Counted from the first letter of the stretch, positions 8,185 to 18,566 are shown. The stretch is DNA of 64,000 nt from Gemmiger gallinarum (GCF_014982805.1 NZ_JADCKC010000003.1:434001-498000); one strand, 5' to 3'. Notes: a model not told the origin generated them from the sequence alone. Translations and numbers: made by a program.

Positions 8185-9627
8185 TTGCCCGACAACAAAC
8201 GATATTCCACGCTGATGAACAATACCATTCTGTTTGCCATCAGCAATTTCAGTTCCAAGCTGCTCAGCCTCATCAGCCAGCCGTATCTGAGCTATGTGCT
8301 GGATGGCCCCGATGTCATGGGCGTCACCAAGCTCATGCAGCAGGTGGCCAATCTGCTCATCCCGGTGGTCAGCCTGGGCGTCAGCTATGCGGTCATCCGC
8401 TTCGGCCTGGACAAAGCGGTGGACAAAAGCTCGGTCTTTGTCAACGGCCTGGCCACCATCGGGGTGGGCTTTGCGGGCATGGTGCTGTGCTGGCCCCTGG
8501 TGGTCATGATCCCCAATGCCGGGGAGTATATGGCGCTGCTCTATCTCTGCGTCCTCATGAGCTGTCTGCGCACCCTGTGCACCCAGTTCATCCGCGCCCG
8601 CATGCTCAACCGGCTGGTGGCCATCGACGGCGTGCTTACCATGGCCGAGCTGCTGGCCGGCTATGTCATCTTCCTTAATGTGCTGAACCTGGGCGCCGTG
8701 GGTTACCTGCTGGCCATGGCCATGAGCGATGCTTTGTCCACCGTCTTCGTCTTTCTCGCAGGCGGATGCGCCAAATATCTGGATTTCCGGAAATTCAGCG
8801 CCAAACTGTGGAAGTCCATGCTGCGCTACTGCGTGCCCATGATCCCGGCCTCCATCAGCTTCTGGGTCATCAACGCCTCCGACATGTTCTTTGTCCAGTA
8901 TATGTGCGACGGCATGGACGGCAGGTCGGGCAACGCCTGGGCGGGACTTCTGTCCACTGGCTACTACCTGCCCCAGATCCTGACCATTGTGGGACAGATC
9001 TTCTACGAAGCCTGGCAGCTCTCCGCCGTCAGCGAGGAGACCGACCGGCAGGCTTTCTTCTCCAAGGTGTTCCGGGTCTATGCCAGCGTGCTGTTCTGCT
9101 GCGCTGCCGGTATCGTCTGGCTCTGCCGTCCCCTCATGCTGGTCTTCCAGCAGAGCTACTTCGATGCCTGGCAGTTCGTGCCCTTCCTGGTACTGGGCTC
9201 CATGTGCACCTGCCTCAACCAGTTCACCAACAGCGTTTACGTGGTCTTCAAGCGCTCCTTCAGCTCGCTGTACACCATGCTGGCCGGCGCCATCCTCAAC
9301 GTGGTGCTCAACTACTTCTTCATCCGGATGTTCGGCCCCGTGGGCGCGGCTGCGGCCAGCTTTTTGTCCCTCTTCCTCGTCTTCATCCTGCGCGCCTACT
9401 CCACCCGGGGACTGCTGGAAATCGACTTCCGCCCCGCCTGGATGGCCCTGAATCTGGGCATCGTCCTGGCAGAGATCGTCCTCCTCTTCCTCTTCCCGGA
9501 AGAGTCCTTCTGGCTCTGCCTCATTCCCACCGTGGCGGTCATCGCCATCAACTTCCGGGATGTGTGGCAGATGTTCATGATGGTGGTGGGGCGTTTCCTG
9601 CCCCGCCTGGCCAAAGGGCGCAAGTAA
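8185..9627 (+). CDS. Oligosaccharide flippase (Wzx/MOP family)
   Basis: A 480-residue polytopic membrane protein with about 12-14 hydrophobic segments, opening with an amphipathic N-terminus and an FAISNFSSKLLSLISQPYLS motif typical of polysaccharide-export (PST/MOP) proteins. It likely flips lipid-linked surface oligosaccharide across the membrane. The start is TTG at 8185, set by AGGGAGG eight bases upstream. No in-frame ATG lies in a better place. It directly follows the dead ygjP-like gene and may be co-transcribed from its promoter. The next gene, convergent from the minus strand, encodes a membrane glycosyltransferase, so both may serve surface glycans. Confidence 0.85.
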   Translation: MPDNKRYSTLMNNTILFAISNFSSKLLSLISQPYLSYVLDGPDVMGVTKLMQQVANLLIPVVSLGVSYAVIRFGLDKAVDKSSVFVNGLATIGVGFAGMVLCWPLVVMIPNAGEYMALLYLCVLMSCLRTLCTQFIRARMLNRLVAIDGVLTMAELLAGYVIFLNVLNLGAVGYLLAMAMSDALSTVFVFLAGGCAKYLDFRKFSAKLWKSMLRYCVPMIPASISFWVINASDMFFVQYMCDGMDGRSGNAWAGLLSTGYYLPQILTIVGQIFYEAWQLSAVSEETDRQAFFSKVFRVYASVLFCCAAGIVWLCRPLMLVFQQSYFDAWQFVPFLVLGSMCTCLNQFTNSVYVVFKRSFSSLYTMLAGAILNVVLNYFFIRMFGPVGAAAASFLSLFLVFILRAYSTRGLLEIDFRPAWMALNLGIVLAEIVLLFLFPEESFWLCLIPTVAVIAINFRDVWQMFMMVVGRFLPRLAKGRK

Positions 9628-9663
9628 GGGTTTCCCTTTCCGGGCAGACTCCCGTCCATCAAA

Positions 9664-9720
9664 AATCCCCCGTTGGGTCCCTCCGCAAAGGCGGAGGTTT
9701 CCCATACGGGGGATTTTTTT
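9664..9720 (+). terminator. Bidirectional terminator between flippase and glycosyltransferase genes
   Basis: AATCCCCCGT (9664-9673) pairs with ACGGGGGATT (9706-9715), enclosing a second hairpin (CCTCCGC/GCGGAGG). It is followed by T7 on the plus strand and T5 on the minus strand, fitting the convergent genes on either side. Confidence 0.85.
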
Positions 9721-9862
9721 GGTCAGATGGGCTTTTTCAGAGGCGAGGCATGTTTCTCTGGCCAGAGTGTACAAATTGTATTATTTTCATTTATAATACA
9801 GTATTTGCCATTTGCTTTCCTTTTGTCAGGTCGGTACCCGGTCCTGCACAGAGGGGCTTCGA

Positions 9863-12856
9863 TCAAATGAAGTAAAATCCCCAGCCGGGCAGCCAGAGAG
9901 TGCTGGCCGCCCACCAGGAGGGCACCGGCAATCCCGAAAGCACCGGGTAAAACCAGACAAACAGCACCGCCGACGCCGCGCACAGGCCGATGGCAATGCC
10001 TTTGGCCCTGCGGCGGTTCTTCATATCCGCCAGCACCACACCGATGGCGGCCAGGCAGAACATGGAACTGGGGAAATAGTGATACAGGAAGGTACACCGG
10101 GCCACAAATACCCAGGGCACCAGCTGTGCCGCGTAAAGGATGAGCACGGCGCCCCCCCTGCGGCTTCCCCGGCCGGAGAGCTGCCGCCAGGCGAGGGTCA
10201 GGATGCTGACCAGCCCCGCCAGCCAGAGCACCGGCCCGCCCATGCCCGCAATACTGCCCCGCATATCGGCAGACAGGGCGCTGTTCTGATAGTACCACAC
10301 CGGGCGCAGGTCCAGCAGCCAGGTATACCAGCGGCTCTCGAAGGGATGGGTGGCATCCAGGGTGGAGTGGTACTCGTACATATAGACCTGGCAGTTCCAC
10401 CAGTCCCCGATACCAAAGGAGGGGTCCTTCCAGCAGTAGGGCAGATAGGCCCCCAGATAGATGACGAAGGGCAGCAGCACATAGAACAGCACGCCGCCCC
10501 AGGCCGCAGTGACGAACTCCTGCCGGAAGTTGGCCGGTTTGCGCCGCCACCGGGCGTAGAGCACCCCGAAATAGAGGATGGCCAGGCCCACCCCCGCATA
10601 GATGCCGGTCCACTTGGCCGCGCAGCCGCAGCCGAAGGCCACCCCGCCCAGAGCCATGGGCAGCAGGGCGTTGTCGATGCCCTTTTCCAGGGCGGTCTGG
10701 GCGTACCACACCATGCAGTGGGCGCCCAGCAGGATAAAGAAGGTTCCGTATATATCGATGGTGGCGATGCGGCTCTGGGAGAATCGCATGAAGTCCAGGG
10801 CCAGAATACAGGCCGCCGCGGCCGCCACCCAGGGCTTGCGGGTCAGGCGGCGGACAAAGCACCAGGCCAGAGGCACCAGCAGCACCCCGAACAGGGTGCC
10901 CGCAAACCGCCAGCCGAAGCCGGTCATGCCGAAGATGGCGATGCCCAGCATGATGAAGTCCTTGCCCAGGGGTGGATGGGTGGTCTCGTAGACGGTCATT
11001 TTATGGAGCATCTCGTAGCCGGTGCGGCCGTGGTAGATCTCGTCAAAGTACATGCTGTTGAGCTGGCTGATGGTCTCGGGGACGGCGTCCGGCTCATCGA
11101 AGAGGCCTTCCCCGCCGGTGACGGGCAGGGCGCTGCCGTCGGCCCCCCGCAGGGACAGCTCAAACACCTGGCCGCCGGTGAGTTCCGCCGTCCAATGGGT
11201 GCCGGTGGAGGCAGGCAGGGCCACCGTCTGCCAGGTGAACACCGCCCCCAGGGTATCGCTGTAGACGATATTGCCCGCCTCATCGGTGATGGTCAGGGTG
11301 GAGCCCGAATGGACGCCGGGGTAGATCCACAGGGTAGCCGGTTCCAGGTCGGAGTCGATGGTGAATTCCACCGTCTGCGCTCCCTGCTGTGCGTCCAGAG
11401 GATGCTGGGGCGCGGTCATGTCGCCCAGATAGACAAAGTTCACCACCGCCGTGGCCAGGGTCAGAAGCCCCAGTCCCAGCAGTTCCCGGCGGGTCCAGGC
11501 AGGCTGTGCCGCCGGGCTTTTCCGTGCCCTGTCAATGCCCGGCTGCCGGGAAATCGTCTGTCCCCGCCGGACCAGGGGCACCGTTGCCCCGTAAACCACA
11601 ATATCATACACCGCCACCAGCAGCAGAATGCAGCAGACAGTCTCGGCCAGCCCCGCCGCACGGGTCAGCAGGGCGCTGGTGGCGCTGGTCAGCCAGGCAT
11701 CGTCAGTGTCGTTCTGGGAGTAGACTGCCGACAGATTGACAAGGGCGGTGAAGCTCAGCCCCGCCCCGGCCCCCAGCAGCCGCCGGTCATTCCAGCGGGC
11801 GGCGGCCAGCAAAGTCAGCAGCACCCCGGGCACCAGGTAGCGCTCGTGCATGCTGTGGGCAAAAGTGAAGACGCCCACCAGATACCCCGCCGACAGCAGC
11901 AGCGGCGAAAACCGCTCTGCCCGCAGGGAAACCACCGCTGCGGCGATCAGCGCCACCGTGAGCAGGACAATGTGGAGATTGCCCAGCGTCTGCCAGGTGA
12001 CCGGGCCAAAGACCGTGGTGTCCAGCGAGACCCAGTTGCCCCCCAGCGCCGCAAACCAGTTGAAGGCGTTGACGGTGGCATAGGGATAGCTGGAGGCGGT
12101 GCCCAGGTACTTCTCCCACAGGGAGGGCAGCAGGTCGGTCACCCCAAAGAAGGGCAGTCCCGCCGCCATAGGCACCGCCAGGGCGATGAGGGCGGACGCC
12201 GCCGTCCGGCCCAGCGCCCGCAGCCGACCAAGAACGTCGCTCTCCCGGGTAATGCCCGCCAGAAAGCAGAGGGCCAGCACAGGGCCCGCAATGAAAGCCT
12301 GGGGCTTGATGGCCAGGGCCACGCCGTACAAAAGCGCACTCTGCAGCCAGCGGCGGTCCTCCAGCAGAACAAAGCAGGCGATGAGCGGCAGGCTGAAGGC
12401 CCCGTCCACCTGCTTCCACACCGCCGTGTCAAACAGCATCATGGGGCAGAAGGCGGCAAACAGTGTCAGCCGCCGGACGGCCGGGGCGTTTTTCAGGTAC
12501 CGCTCCGCCGTGGAAAAGATCAGCGCCGCGCAGCCGCAGTCGCACAGGGCGGGGACCAGGGCCAGCAGCATTCGGCCCAGGGCGCCGTCCCAGGCAATGC
12601 CGAACCCATCCCGCACCGCCGCCACCAGCCCCAGCACGTACATATAGCCGGGGGGATAGTCGGCAAAATAATCCTCGCTGTAAAAATTGGCGGGGCCCTC
12701 CGATGCCAGCTTTGCCCCCCAGGCGGTGAAGCAGTTCACGTCGTAGCTGTACCCCTCGGTGGCGGCGGCCATGAGCAGGCGCAGCACCAGCGCCGCCAGC
12801 AGCACAAGGTACAGCGCCCGGCGGCGGTTCTTTCGGACGGCGACGGTCTCGGGCAT
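9863..12856 (-). CDS. Two-domain membrane glycosyltransferase (GT-C half fused to PMT-like half)
   Basis: A 997-residue polytopic protein with two GT-C fold halves. Residues 1-about 430 begin with a single helix followed by an acidic loop (YSYDVNCFTAWG, YPPGYMYVL) as in polyprenyl-phosphate-mannose-dependent transferases. Residues about 470-610 form an extracytoplasmic beta-rich segment. The second half carries the PMT signature YFDEIYHGRTGYEML with THPPLGK (about 625-655) and the long DATHPFESRWYTW loop. Such enzymes transfer sugar from a lipid carrier to protein or glycan on the outer face of the membrane. Single-half enzymes of about 450-700 residues are the norm. The acceptor is unknown. 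Confidence 0.75.
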   Translation of the reverse strand: MPETVAVRKNRRRALYLVLLAALVLRLLMAAATEGYSYDVNCFTAWGAKLASEGPANFYSEDYFADYPPGYMYVLGLVAAVRDGFGIAWDGALGRMLLALVPALCDCGCAALIFSTAERYLKNAPAVRRLTLFAAFCPMMLFDTAVWKQVDGAFSLPLIACFVLLEDRRWLQSALLYGVALAIKPQAFIAGPVLALCFLAGITRESDVLGRLRALGRTAASALIALAVPMAAGLPFFGVTDLLPSLWEKYLGTASSYPYATVNAFNWFAALGGNWVSLDTTVFGPVTWQTLGNLHIVLLTVALIAAAVVSLRAERFSPLLLSAGYLVGVFTFAHSMHERYLVPGVLLTLLAAARWNDRRLLGAGAGLSFTALVNLSAVYSQNDTDDAWLTSATSALLTRAAGLAETVCCILLLVAVYDIVVYGATVPLVRRGQTISRQPGIDRARKSPAAQPAWTRRELLGLGLLTLATAVVNFVYLGDMTAPQHPLDAQQGAQTVEFTIDSDLEPATLWIYPGVHSGSTLTITDEAGNIVYSDTLGAVFTWQTVALPASTGTHWTAELTGGQVFELSLRGADGSALPVTGGEGLFDEPDAVPETISQLNSMYFDEIYHGRTGYEMLHKMTVYETTHPPLGKDFIMLGIAIFGMTGFGWRFAGTLFGVLLVPLAWCFVRRLTRKPWVAAAAACILALDFMRFSQSRIATIDIYGTFFILLGAHCMVWYAQTALEKGIDNALLPMALGGVAFGCGCAAKWTGIYAGVGLAILYFGVLYARWRRKPANFRQEFVTAAWGGVLFYVLLPFVIYLGAYLPYCWKDPSFGIGDWWNCQVYMYEYHSTLDATHPFESRWYTWLLDLRPVWYYQNSALSADMRGSIAGMGGPVLWLAGLVSILTLAWRQLSGRGSRRGGAVLILYAAQLVPWVFVARCTFLYHYFPSSMFCLAAIGVVLADMKNRRRAKGIAIGLCAASAVLFVWFYPVLSGLPVPSWWAASTLWLPGWGFYFI

Positions 12857-12937
12857 AGGCCTCTCCTTTCAGGTTCGGGAAGAAACGGGATAGACCATGT
12901 CCGTCCCTTGCTTCCCGGTATGGTGATATGAGCAGAA

Positions 12938-13014
12938 AAGCGGCAGCCGCCCTGCGGACAGGGAGCACACTCCGGGTTCCGGAGCAGGTCCCGCCCCATG
13001 GCGGCTGCCGCTTG
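12938..13014 (-). terminator. Stem-loop in the cysS-glycosyltransferase gap
   Basis: The arms AGCGGCAGCCGCC and GGCGGCTGCCGCT (12938-12951 and 13000-13013) form a 13-bp stem with a long structured loop, followed on the minus strand by TTTT. It may terminate cysS. The rest of the 328-base gap (12857-13184) contains no gene that I can support. Confidence 0.45.
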
Positions 13015-13184
13015 GGTCACAGGCGGTGTCCCCATAGGCGCACCGCTCTGTGCGACGGTCCGCACAGAATGCAGACCCTTGATTCACAATTCAGTTCTGT
13101 GGCAGGGAAATACAGGCAGCCCTCAACTGCTTTGTTCTGCACTCCCCTTCCCTGCGTCCTTCCGGACAACAGACAGGCCGCGTC

Positions 13185-14579
13185 TTACAGACGGTCCACC
13201 TTGGGGCCCTGGGCGGTGTCGGTGACAGCCCAGCCCATCTCGGTCAGCTGCGCGCGGATAGCGTCGGCGCGGGCCCAGTCCTTGGCCTTCTTGGCGGCGG
13301 CGCGCTCCTCCACCAGTGCCATGACATCGGCGGGGACATCGCTCTTCTTGCGGTTGTAGAGCAGGCCCAGCACGTCGGTCAACTCGTCAAAGGCCGAGGC
13401 TGCCTGTTCCAGCGCGGCGCGGGAGGCACCGTCGGACAGGGTGTTGATCTCCTTGACAAAGTCGAAGATGGCGGCCAGGGCGTCGGGGGTGTTGAGGTCG
13501 TCGTCCATGGCAGTGATGAACTTCTGCTTTGCCTGCTCTGCCTTGGCCACCAGCTCGTCGCTGTCGCCGTGGGCGTGCTGGATGGCAAAGTCCAGGTTGT
13601 CCCGGCAGGTGTAGAGGCGCTCCAGAGAGTTCTTGCAGCTCTCGATGAGCTCGACGGTATAGTTGAGAGGCATGCGGTAGCCCGCCGTCAGCATGAAGTA
13701 GCGGATGGGCTCGTAGCCGTATTTGTCGGCGATCTCCCGCACGGTGAAGAAGTTGTTGGCGCTCTTGGACATCTTCTGGTTGTTGATGTTCAAAAAGCCG
13801 TTGTGCATCCAGTAGCGGCTGAAGGTGCAGCCGTTGGCGCACTCCGACTGGGCGATCTCGTTTTCATGATGAGGGAAGATCAGGTCCTGACCGCCGCAGT
13901 GCAGGTCGATGGTCTTGCCCAGATGCTTGCGGGCCATAGCGCTGCACTCGATGTGCCAGCCGGGGCGGCCGTGGCCCCAGGGGCTTTCCCAGTAGGGCTC
14001 GCCGGGCTTGGCGGCCTTCCAGACAGCGAAATCGGCGGGGTCCTCCTTGAGGTCGTCGTCCATCTGGCTGCGCAGGGTGCGGTTGCCGCTCTCCAGGTCA
14101 TCCAGATTCAGATGGCTCAGCTTGCCGTAGCCGGGGTCGGACTTGACCCGGAAATAGACATCGCCGTTGCGGGCCGCATAGGCGTGGCCGGAAGCCACCA
14201 GGTCCTTGACGATCTTGATGATCTCGCCGATGTGCTCGGTGGCGCGGGGACGGACGGTGGGTTCCTTGACGTTCAGGCCCTCGGAATCCTTGATGTACTC
14301 GGCCTCGAACTTGCGGGCCACCTCCTGCATGGAGGTGCCTTCCTGCTGGCCCTTGGCGATGAGCTTGTCGTCGATGTCGGTGATGTTGGAGACATAGTAC
14401 ACCTTGTTGCCCCGGTATTCCAGATACCGGCGCAGGGTGTCAAAGACGATCATGGGGCGGGCGTTGCCGATGTGGATGTAGTTGTACACCGTGGGGCCGC
14501 AGACATAGATGCGGTATTCGCCGGGCACGGCGGGGACAAACTCTTCCTTCTGGCGGGTCATGGTATTAAAAATCTGCAT
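13185..14579 (-). CDS. cysS: Cysteine--tRNA ligase
   Basis: Class I aminoacyl-tRNA synthetase charging tRNA-Cys, 464 residues. The HIGH-type motif IHIGNARP (36-43), the zinc site around VCGPTVYN and GWHIECSAM, and the KMSKSANN loop (269-276) are visible. The C-terminal helical bundle is complete. It is the last gene of the recA-recX-rimO-pgsA-cysS run on this strand, 81 bases after pgsA. No T-box leader fits in that short gap, so its expression probably follows the cluster. Confidence 0.97.
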   Translation of the reverse strand: MQIFNTMTRQKEEFVPAVPGEYRIYVCGPTVYNYIHIGNARPMIVFDTLRRYLEYRGNKVYYVSNITDIDDKLIAKGQQEGTSMQEVARKFEAEYIKDSEGLNVKEPTVRPRATEHIGEIIKIVKDLVASGHAYAARNGDVYFRVKSDPGYGKLSHLNLDDLESGNRTLRSQMDDDLKEDPADFAVWKAAKPGEPYWESPWGHGRPGWHIECSAMARKHLGKTIDLHCGGQDLIFPHHENEIAQSECANGCTFSRYWMHNGFLNINNQKMSKSANNFFTVREIADKYGYEPIRYFMLTAGYRMPLNYTVELIESCKNSLERLYTCRDNLDFAIQHAHGDSDELVAKAEQAKQKFITAMDDDLNTPDALAAIFDFVKEINTLSDGASRAALEQAASAFDELTDVLGLLYNRKKSDVPADVMALVEERAAAKKAKDWARADAIRAQLTEMGWAVTDTAQGPKVDRL

Positions 14580-14660
14580 GGCGGAACTTCCTTCCTGTTT
14601 CGCAGCATTATGCGATGAACACTTGTATTATACCCGCATGGCGGGCGCCTTGCAACAAAA

Positions 14661-15236
14661 TTACTTCGCCTGCATAAAACAGCTGCGGTTCTGCCACAGA
14701 TAGATGCCGCCGGACAGCACCGTGACCACCGCCACCAGCCAGCACAGCGCCTGGGTGATAAGGCCGAAGGCCATGATGTCGGTAGCATCCATGAAGGAGG
14801 GCGCAATGTAGTAGTAGATGATGGTGAGCATCTGCAAAACCGTCTTGACCTTGCCCCACATGTTGGCGGCAATGACGGTACCGGACTCGGCGGCGATCAT
14901 GCGCACCCCCGCCACGGCGAACTCCCGGAACAGGATGACGGCCAGCACCACGGGGTGGCACAGTCCGTCCACCACCATGTAGATGAAGGCGGCGGTGGTC
15001 AGCATCTTGTCGGCCAGGGGGTCCATGAACTTGCCGAAGTCGGTGACCAGGTTGTTTTTGCGGGCCAGGTAGCCGTCCAGGAAATCGGTGAAGCTGGCAA
15101 CGGCAAAGATGATGCCGGCCACCAGCTGGGCGGTGGGATTGTAGTCAGACGTGCCGATGCGGCCGAAGGCGGCGAACACCATAAAGACAGGCACCAGAAT
15201 CACGCGCAGCAGCGTCAGTTTGTTGGGCAGGTTCAT
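14661..15236 (-). CDS. pgsA: CDP-diacylglycerol--glycerol-3-phosphate 3-phosphatidyltransferase
   Basis: A 191-residue integral membrane enzyme that makes phosphatidylglycerol-phosphate from CDP-diacylglycerol and glycerol-3-phosphate. It contains the CDP-alcohol phosphotransferase signature D-G-x2-A-R-x8-G-x3-D-x3-D, seen as DGYLARKNNLVTDFGKFMDP at about 54-73. Several hydrophobic helices follow. It begins three bases after the rimO stop, implying translational coupling. The rimO-pgsA order is common in Firmicutes. Confidence 0.93.
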   Translation of the reverse strand: MNLPNKLTLLRVILVPVFMVFAAFGRIGTSDYNPTAQLVAGIIFAVASFTDFLDGYLARKNNLVTDFGKFMDPLADKMLTTAAFIYMVVDGLCHPVVLAVILFREFAVAGVRMIAAESGTVIAANMWGKVKTVLQMLTIIYYYIAPSFMDATDIMAFGLITQALCWLVAVVTVLSGGIYLWQNRSCFMQAK

Positions 15237-15239
15237 TGT

Positions 15240-16580
15240 TTATTCCTCCACCTTGTTTTCCACATAACCGTACAGGTCGTAGGTATCGCTGTCGGTCACG
15301 GTCACATTGTAAAAGACGCCGGTCTCCAGAGGCACATCCCCGGGGGTCAGCACACAACCGTCGATCTCGGGGCAGTCGCCCTTGGAGCGCAGCAGGTACA
15401 TGCCGCTCTCCTCGTCGATGCCGTCGCAGACGCATTCCAGCGTCTGGCCCACCCGCTCGGCCTGCCTGCGGGCACTGATCTCCGCCTGAATCTCCATGAT
15501 ATGGTCGGCCCGGCGCTGTTTGGTCTCCTCGTCCAGCTGTTTTTCCATGCGGGCGGCCACGGTGTTCTCCTCGGGGGAGTAGGCAAAGCAGCCCAGGCGG
15601 TCAAACTCCACCGTGCGCACAAAGTCGCACAGTTCGGAATACTGCTCCTCGGTCTCCCCGGGGAAGCCGGCAATCAGGGTGGTGCGCAGGGTCAGGTCAG
15701 GGATGGCCGCCCGCAGCCGGGCAATGGCGTCCTCGATTTCCCTGCGGCCGCCCCGGCGGTTCATGCCCCGCAGAATCTCGTCGTTGCAGTGCTGGATGGG
15801 CAAGTCCAGATAAGGCACCACCTTATCGTTGCGCTGCATGGCGGCGATGAACTCGTCGGTGATGCGCTCGGGGTAGGCGTAGAGCACCCGAATCCAGCGC
15901 AGGCCCTCAATGGCGTTGAGCTGGTCCAGCAGCTCGCAGACCGCGCCGGGCTTGCCCCAGTCTTCGCCGTAGGCGGTGGGGTCCTGGGCCACCACAATGA
16001 GCTCTTTGACCCCTTCCTCCGCCAGCCATTTGGCCTCGGCCACGCAGTCCTCCAGCGGGCGGCTGCGCAGCGGGCCGCGGATCAGCGGAATAGCGCAGTA
16101 ATGGCAGCGGTTGTTGCAGCCCTCGGCGATCTTTAGGTAGGCGTAGTGCCGCGGGGTGGAGATGACCCGGCGGCCGCCCAGAGGCATGTCGGTCTTGGGG
16201 CCGTAGCTCTCGATCTGGCCGGCGCCGTCGGAGCAGACCCGGCGCAGGATCTCGGGCAGGGCCTTGTTGGAGCCGATGCCCACAACCGCATCCACCTCCG
16301 GCATCTCCCGGGCGATCTCGCCCTTGTAGCGCTCGGCCAGGCAGCCGGTCACAATGACCTTGAGGCCGGGGTTCTGCTGTTTGTAGCCGCAGGCCAGAAG
16401 GATGTTCTCGATGGCCTCCTCCTTGGCGGACTGGATAAAGCCGCAGGTGTTGACGATGATGGCATCCGCCTCGGCGGGGTCGGCCACCGTCTCATGGCCG
16501 TCGGCCAGCAGGGCACGGCAGAAAACGTCGGCGTCCACCTGATTTTTGGGGCAGCCGAGGGATACAATGGCGATTTTCAT
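15240..16580 (-). CDS. rimO: Ribosomal protein S12 methylthiotransferase
   Basis: Radical-SAM enzyme that adds a methylthio group to the conserved aspartate of ribosomal protein S12. It has 446 residues: an N-terminal UPF0004 domain (SLGCPKNQVDAD, NTCGFI, TGCLAERY give three cluster cysteines), a radical SAM motif C-x3-C-x2-C in GCNNRCHYCAIPLIRG at about 150, and a C-terminal TRAM domain. The RG/PLRSR context fits RimO rather than MiaB. It is tightly linked to pgsA downstream and 57 bases from recX upstream. Confidence 0.95.
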   Translation of the reverse strand: MKIAIVSLGCPKNQVDADVFCRALLADGHETVADPAEADAIIVNTCGFIQSAKEEAIENILLACGYKQQNPGLKVIVTGCLAERYKGEIAREMPEVDAVVGIGSNKALPEILRRVCSDGAGQIESYGPKTDMPLGGRRVISTPRHYAYLKIAEGCNNRCHYCAIPLIRGPLRSRPLEDCVAEAKWLAEEGVKELIVVAQDPTAYGEDWGKPGAVCELLDQLNAIEGLRWIRVLYAYPERITDEFIAAMQRNDKVVPYLDLPIQHCNDEILRGMNRRGGRREIEDAIARLRAAIPDLTLRTTLIAGFPGETEEQYSELCDFVRTVEFDRLGCFAYSPEENTVAARMEKQLDEETKQRRADHIMEIQAEISARRQAERVGQTLECVCDGIDEESGMYLLRSKGDCPEIDGCVLTPGDVPLETGVFYNVTVTDSDTYDLYGYVENKVEE

Positions 16581-16637
16581 GGGCAGTTATTCCTATTCTT
16601 TCGGTTGTTTGGTATGTAGCAAGCCGGAAGATCCGGC

Positions 16638-17282
16638 TCACGGCAGGTCGGAGTATTCGTCCTCCCCGGCGTCGGCAGCTTCCAGCGCAGCCCGGATGAC
16701 GGCGTAGGAAAATCCCCGCCTAGCCAGGGCCGCCATAACCTGGGGGCGTTTGCCCTCGGCCAGCTTGCGGGCGTACTGACGCTCCACCAGGGCACAGGCG
16801 GCGGCCAGCTCGGGGTCGGGCCCCTCCTCAGGGGCGTAGAGCTCCTCCAGCACCCGGGTCACTGTCTCCCGGTCAATGCCCTTGGCGGAAAGGTCCTGCT
16901 CCACCTCCCGGCGGCTCTTGCGCTTGCGCATGAGCTCGGCAGCCCGGCGGCGGGCAAAGTCGGCGTCGTTCAAGAGGCCCAGCTCCTCCGCTTTTGCCAC
17001 GGCAGCCGCGGCACTGTGGGGGTCGAACTTGCGGCAGAGTTTCTGGTACAGCTCCCCCGCCGCATGGTCCCGCAGAGCCAGAATGTCCAGCGCCCGGTCC
17101 ACCGCCTTGCGGGTGTCGCTCCGGCGGCGCAGTTCCTCCAGCCGGGAGGGCTCGATCTCGTCCTCCTCATGCAGGTCGGCGTCGGCAAAGGTCTCAGGGT
17201 CCAGGGAGAAGGCAAACTCCCCGTCCACAAACAGGGCAAGCCTCCCCCGTTTGGTCTCTTTGACGGCGGTGATCTGGGGCAT
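16638..17282 (-). CDS. recX: Regulatory protein RecX
   Basis: A 214-residue helical RecX protein that modulates RecA filaments. The central ARRRAAELMRKRKSRREVEQDL segment and the tandem three-helix repeats fit the family. Firmicute RecX proteins are longer than the 166-residue E. coli form. Its ATG shares one base with the recA stop (TGATG at 17282), so translation is coupled to recA and both come from the recA promoter. Confidence 0.92.
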   Translation of the reverse strand: MPQITAVKETKRGRLALFVDGEFAFSLDPETFADADLHEEDEIEPSRLEELRRRSDTRKAVDRALDILALRDHAAGELYQKLCRKFDPHSAAAAVAKAEELGLLNDADFARRRAAELMRKRKSRREVEQDLSAKGIDRETVTRVLEELYAPEEGPDPELAAACALVERQYARKLAEGKRPQVMAALARRGFSYAVIRAALEAADAGEDEYSDLP

Positions 17283-18454
17283 CAGTCATCCACCATGATG
17301 TCCAGGTCCACCTCGCTGCCCGTGGTCTTGGGGGCGGCGGGGGCTTCGGCAGGCGCCTCGGCGGGTGTGACGGGCTTGACCACCTCAACGGGCTTGACAG
17401 CCCCCTTCTTGCCGGCGGCCAGAAGACGGTCTGCATTTTCACGGACGATCTTCTCGATCTCGGCGGCGGTCTCGGGGTGTTCCTTCAGGTAGTTCTTGGC
17501 GTTGTCGCGGCCCTGGCCCAGGCGAATATCGCCGTAGTTGAACCAGGCACCGCTCTTCTGCACCACGCCCAGCTTGACGCCCAGGTCGATGAGCTCGCCG
17601 GTCTTGGAAATACCCTCGCCGAACATGATGTCGAACTCGGCCTCCTTGAAAGGCGGGGCCACCTTGTTCTTGACGATCTTGGCCCGGGTGCGGTTACCGA
17701 TGAAGTTGCCGTTGGAGTCCTTGAGGCCCTCAATGCGGCGGACATCGATACGGACCGAGGAGTAATATTTCAGAGCGCGGCCGCCGGTGGTGACTTCGGG
17801 GTTGCCGTAGACCACGCCGACTTTCTCGCGCAGCTGGTTGATGAAGATGCAGACGGTGTTGGTCTTGCCGATGATGCCGGTGAGTTTGCGCAGAGCCTGG
17901 CTCATCAGGCGGGCCTGCAGACCCACGTGGGAGTCGCCCATCTCACCCTCGATCTCGGCCTTGGGGACCATGGCGGCCACCGAGTCCACAACCACTGCGT
18001 CGATGGCGCCGGAACGGACCAAGGCCTCACAAATCTCCATGGCCTGCTCGCCAGTGTCCGGCTGGCTGACCAGCAGGCTGTCGATATCCACGCCCAGGGC
18101 GCGGGCATAGGCGGGGTCCAGAGCGTGCTCCACGTCGATGAAGGCCACCTCTCCCCCGGCTTTCTGGGCCTCGGCCAGCACATGCAGGGCCAGGGTGGTT
18201 TTACCGGAAGATTCGGGGCCGTAGACCTCAATGACACGGCCGCGGGGCATACCGCCCACACCCAGCGCCAGATCCAGACCCAGGCTGCCGGTGGAAATGC
18301 TGTCCACCTGCATGGCCACGTTGGCGCCCAGCTTCATCACCGCGCCCTTGCCAAACTGTTTTTCGATCTGGGCCAGCGCCGTCTCCAGCGCTGCCTTTTT
18401 ATCGCCGCCCGGCACAACGCGCTTGGCCGGGGTCGCTGTCTTTTTTTCCGCCAT
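17282..18454 (-). CDS. recA: Recombinase RecA
   Basis: DNA strand-exchange protein and LexA co-protease of 390 residues. The Walker A motif [12 protein letters not shown], the L1/L2 loop regions and the [13 protein letters not shown] segment are intact. The ATG at 18454 is preferred to one nine codons upstream because AAGGAGAG sits at the correct distance. The C-terminus has an Ala/Pro-rich linker and an acidic end (VDLDIMVDD). No canonical GAAC-n4-GTTC LexA box is visible in the short leader. recX follows with overlapping stop and start. Confidence 0.98.
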   Translation of the reverse strand: MAEKKTATPAKRVVPGGDKKAALETALAQIEKQFGKGAVMKLGANVAMQVDSISTGSLGLDLALGVGGMPRGRVIEVYGPESSGKTTLALHVLAEAQKAGGEVAFIDVEHALDPAYARALGVDIDSLLVSQPDTGEQAMEICEALVRSGAIDAVVVDSVAAMVPKAEIEGEMGDSHVGLQARLMSQALRKLTGIIGKTNTVCIFINQLREKVGVVYGNPEVTTGGRALKYYSSVRIDVRRIEGLKDSNGNFIGNRTRAKIVKNKVAPPFKEAEFDIMFGEGISKTGELIDLGVKLGVVQKSGAWFNYGDIRLGQGRDNAKNYLKEHPETAAEIEKIVRENADRLLAAGKKGAVKPVEVVKPVTPAEAPAEAPAAPKTTGSEVDLDIMVDD

Positions 18455-18537
18455 GTTGCTCTCCTTTATCTCATGCCGCAAACCCGCGCGGCTGCTGCTT
18501 GTGGCCGCAGATCACCCGCCTGCGGCATCTGTATCCT

Positions 18538-18566
18538 ATTATATACGGATTCCGTGCAAATTACAA
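18538..18566 (-). promoter_or_regulatory. recA promoter
   Basis: Minus-strand TTGTAA (18561-18566), a 17-base spacer and consensus TATAAT (18538-18543), about 85 bases before the recA ATG. Confidence 0.7.

Noticed and set aside
9812-12931. 1039-codon plus-strand open frame opposite the glycosyltransferase
   Set aside because: His/Gln/Gly-rich antisense shadow; the minus-strand frame has clear GT-C/PMT motifs.
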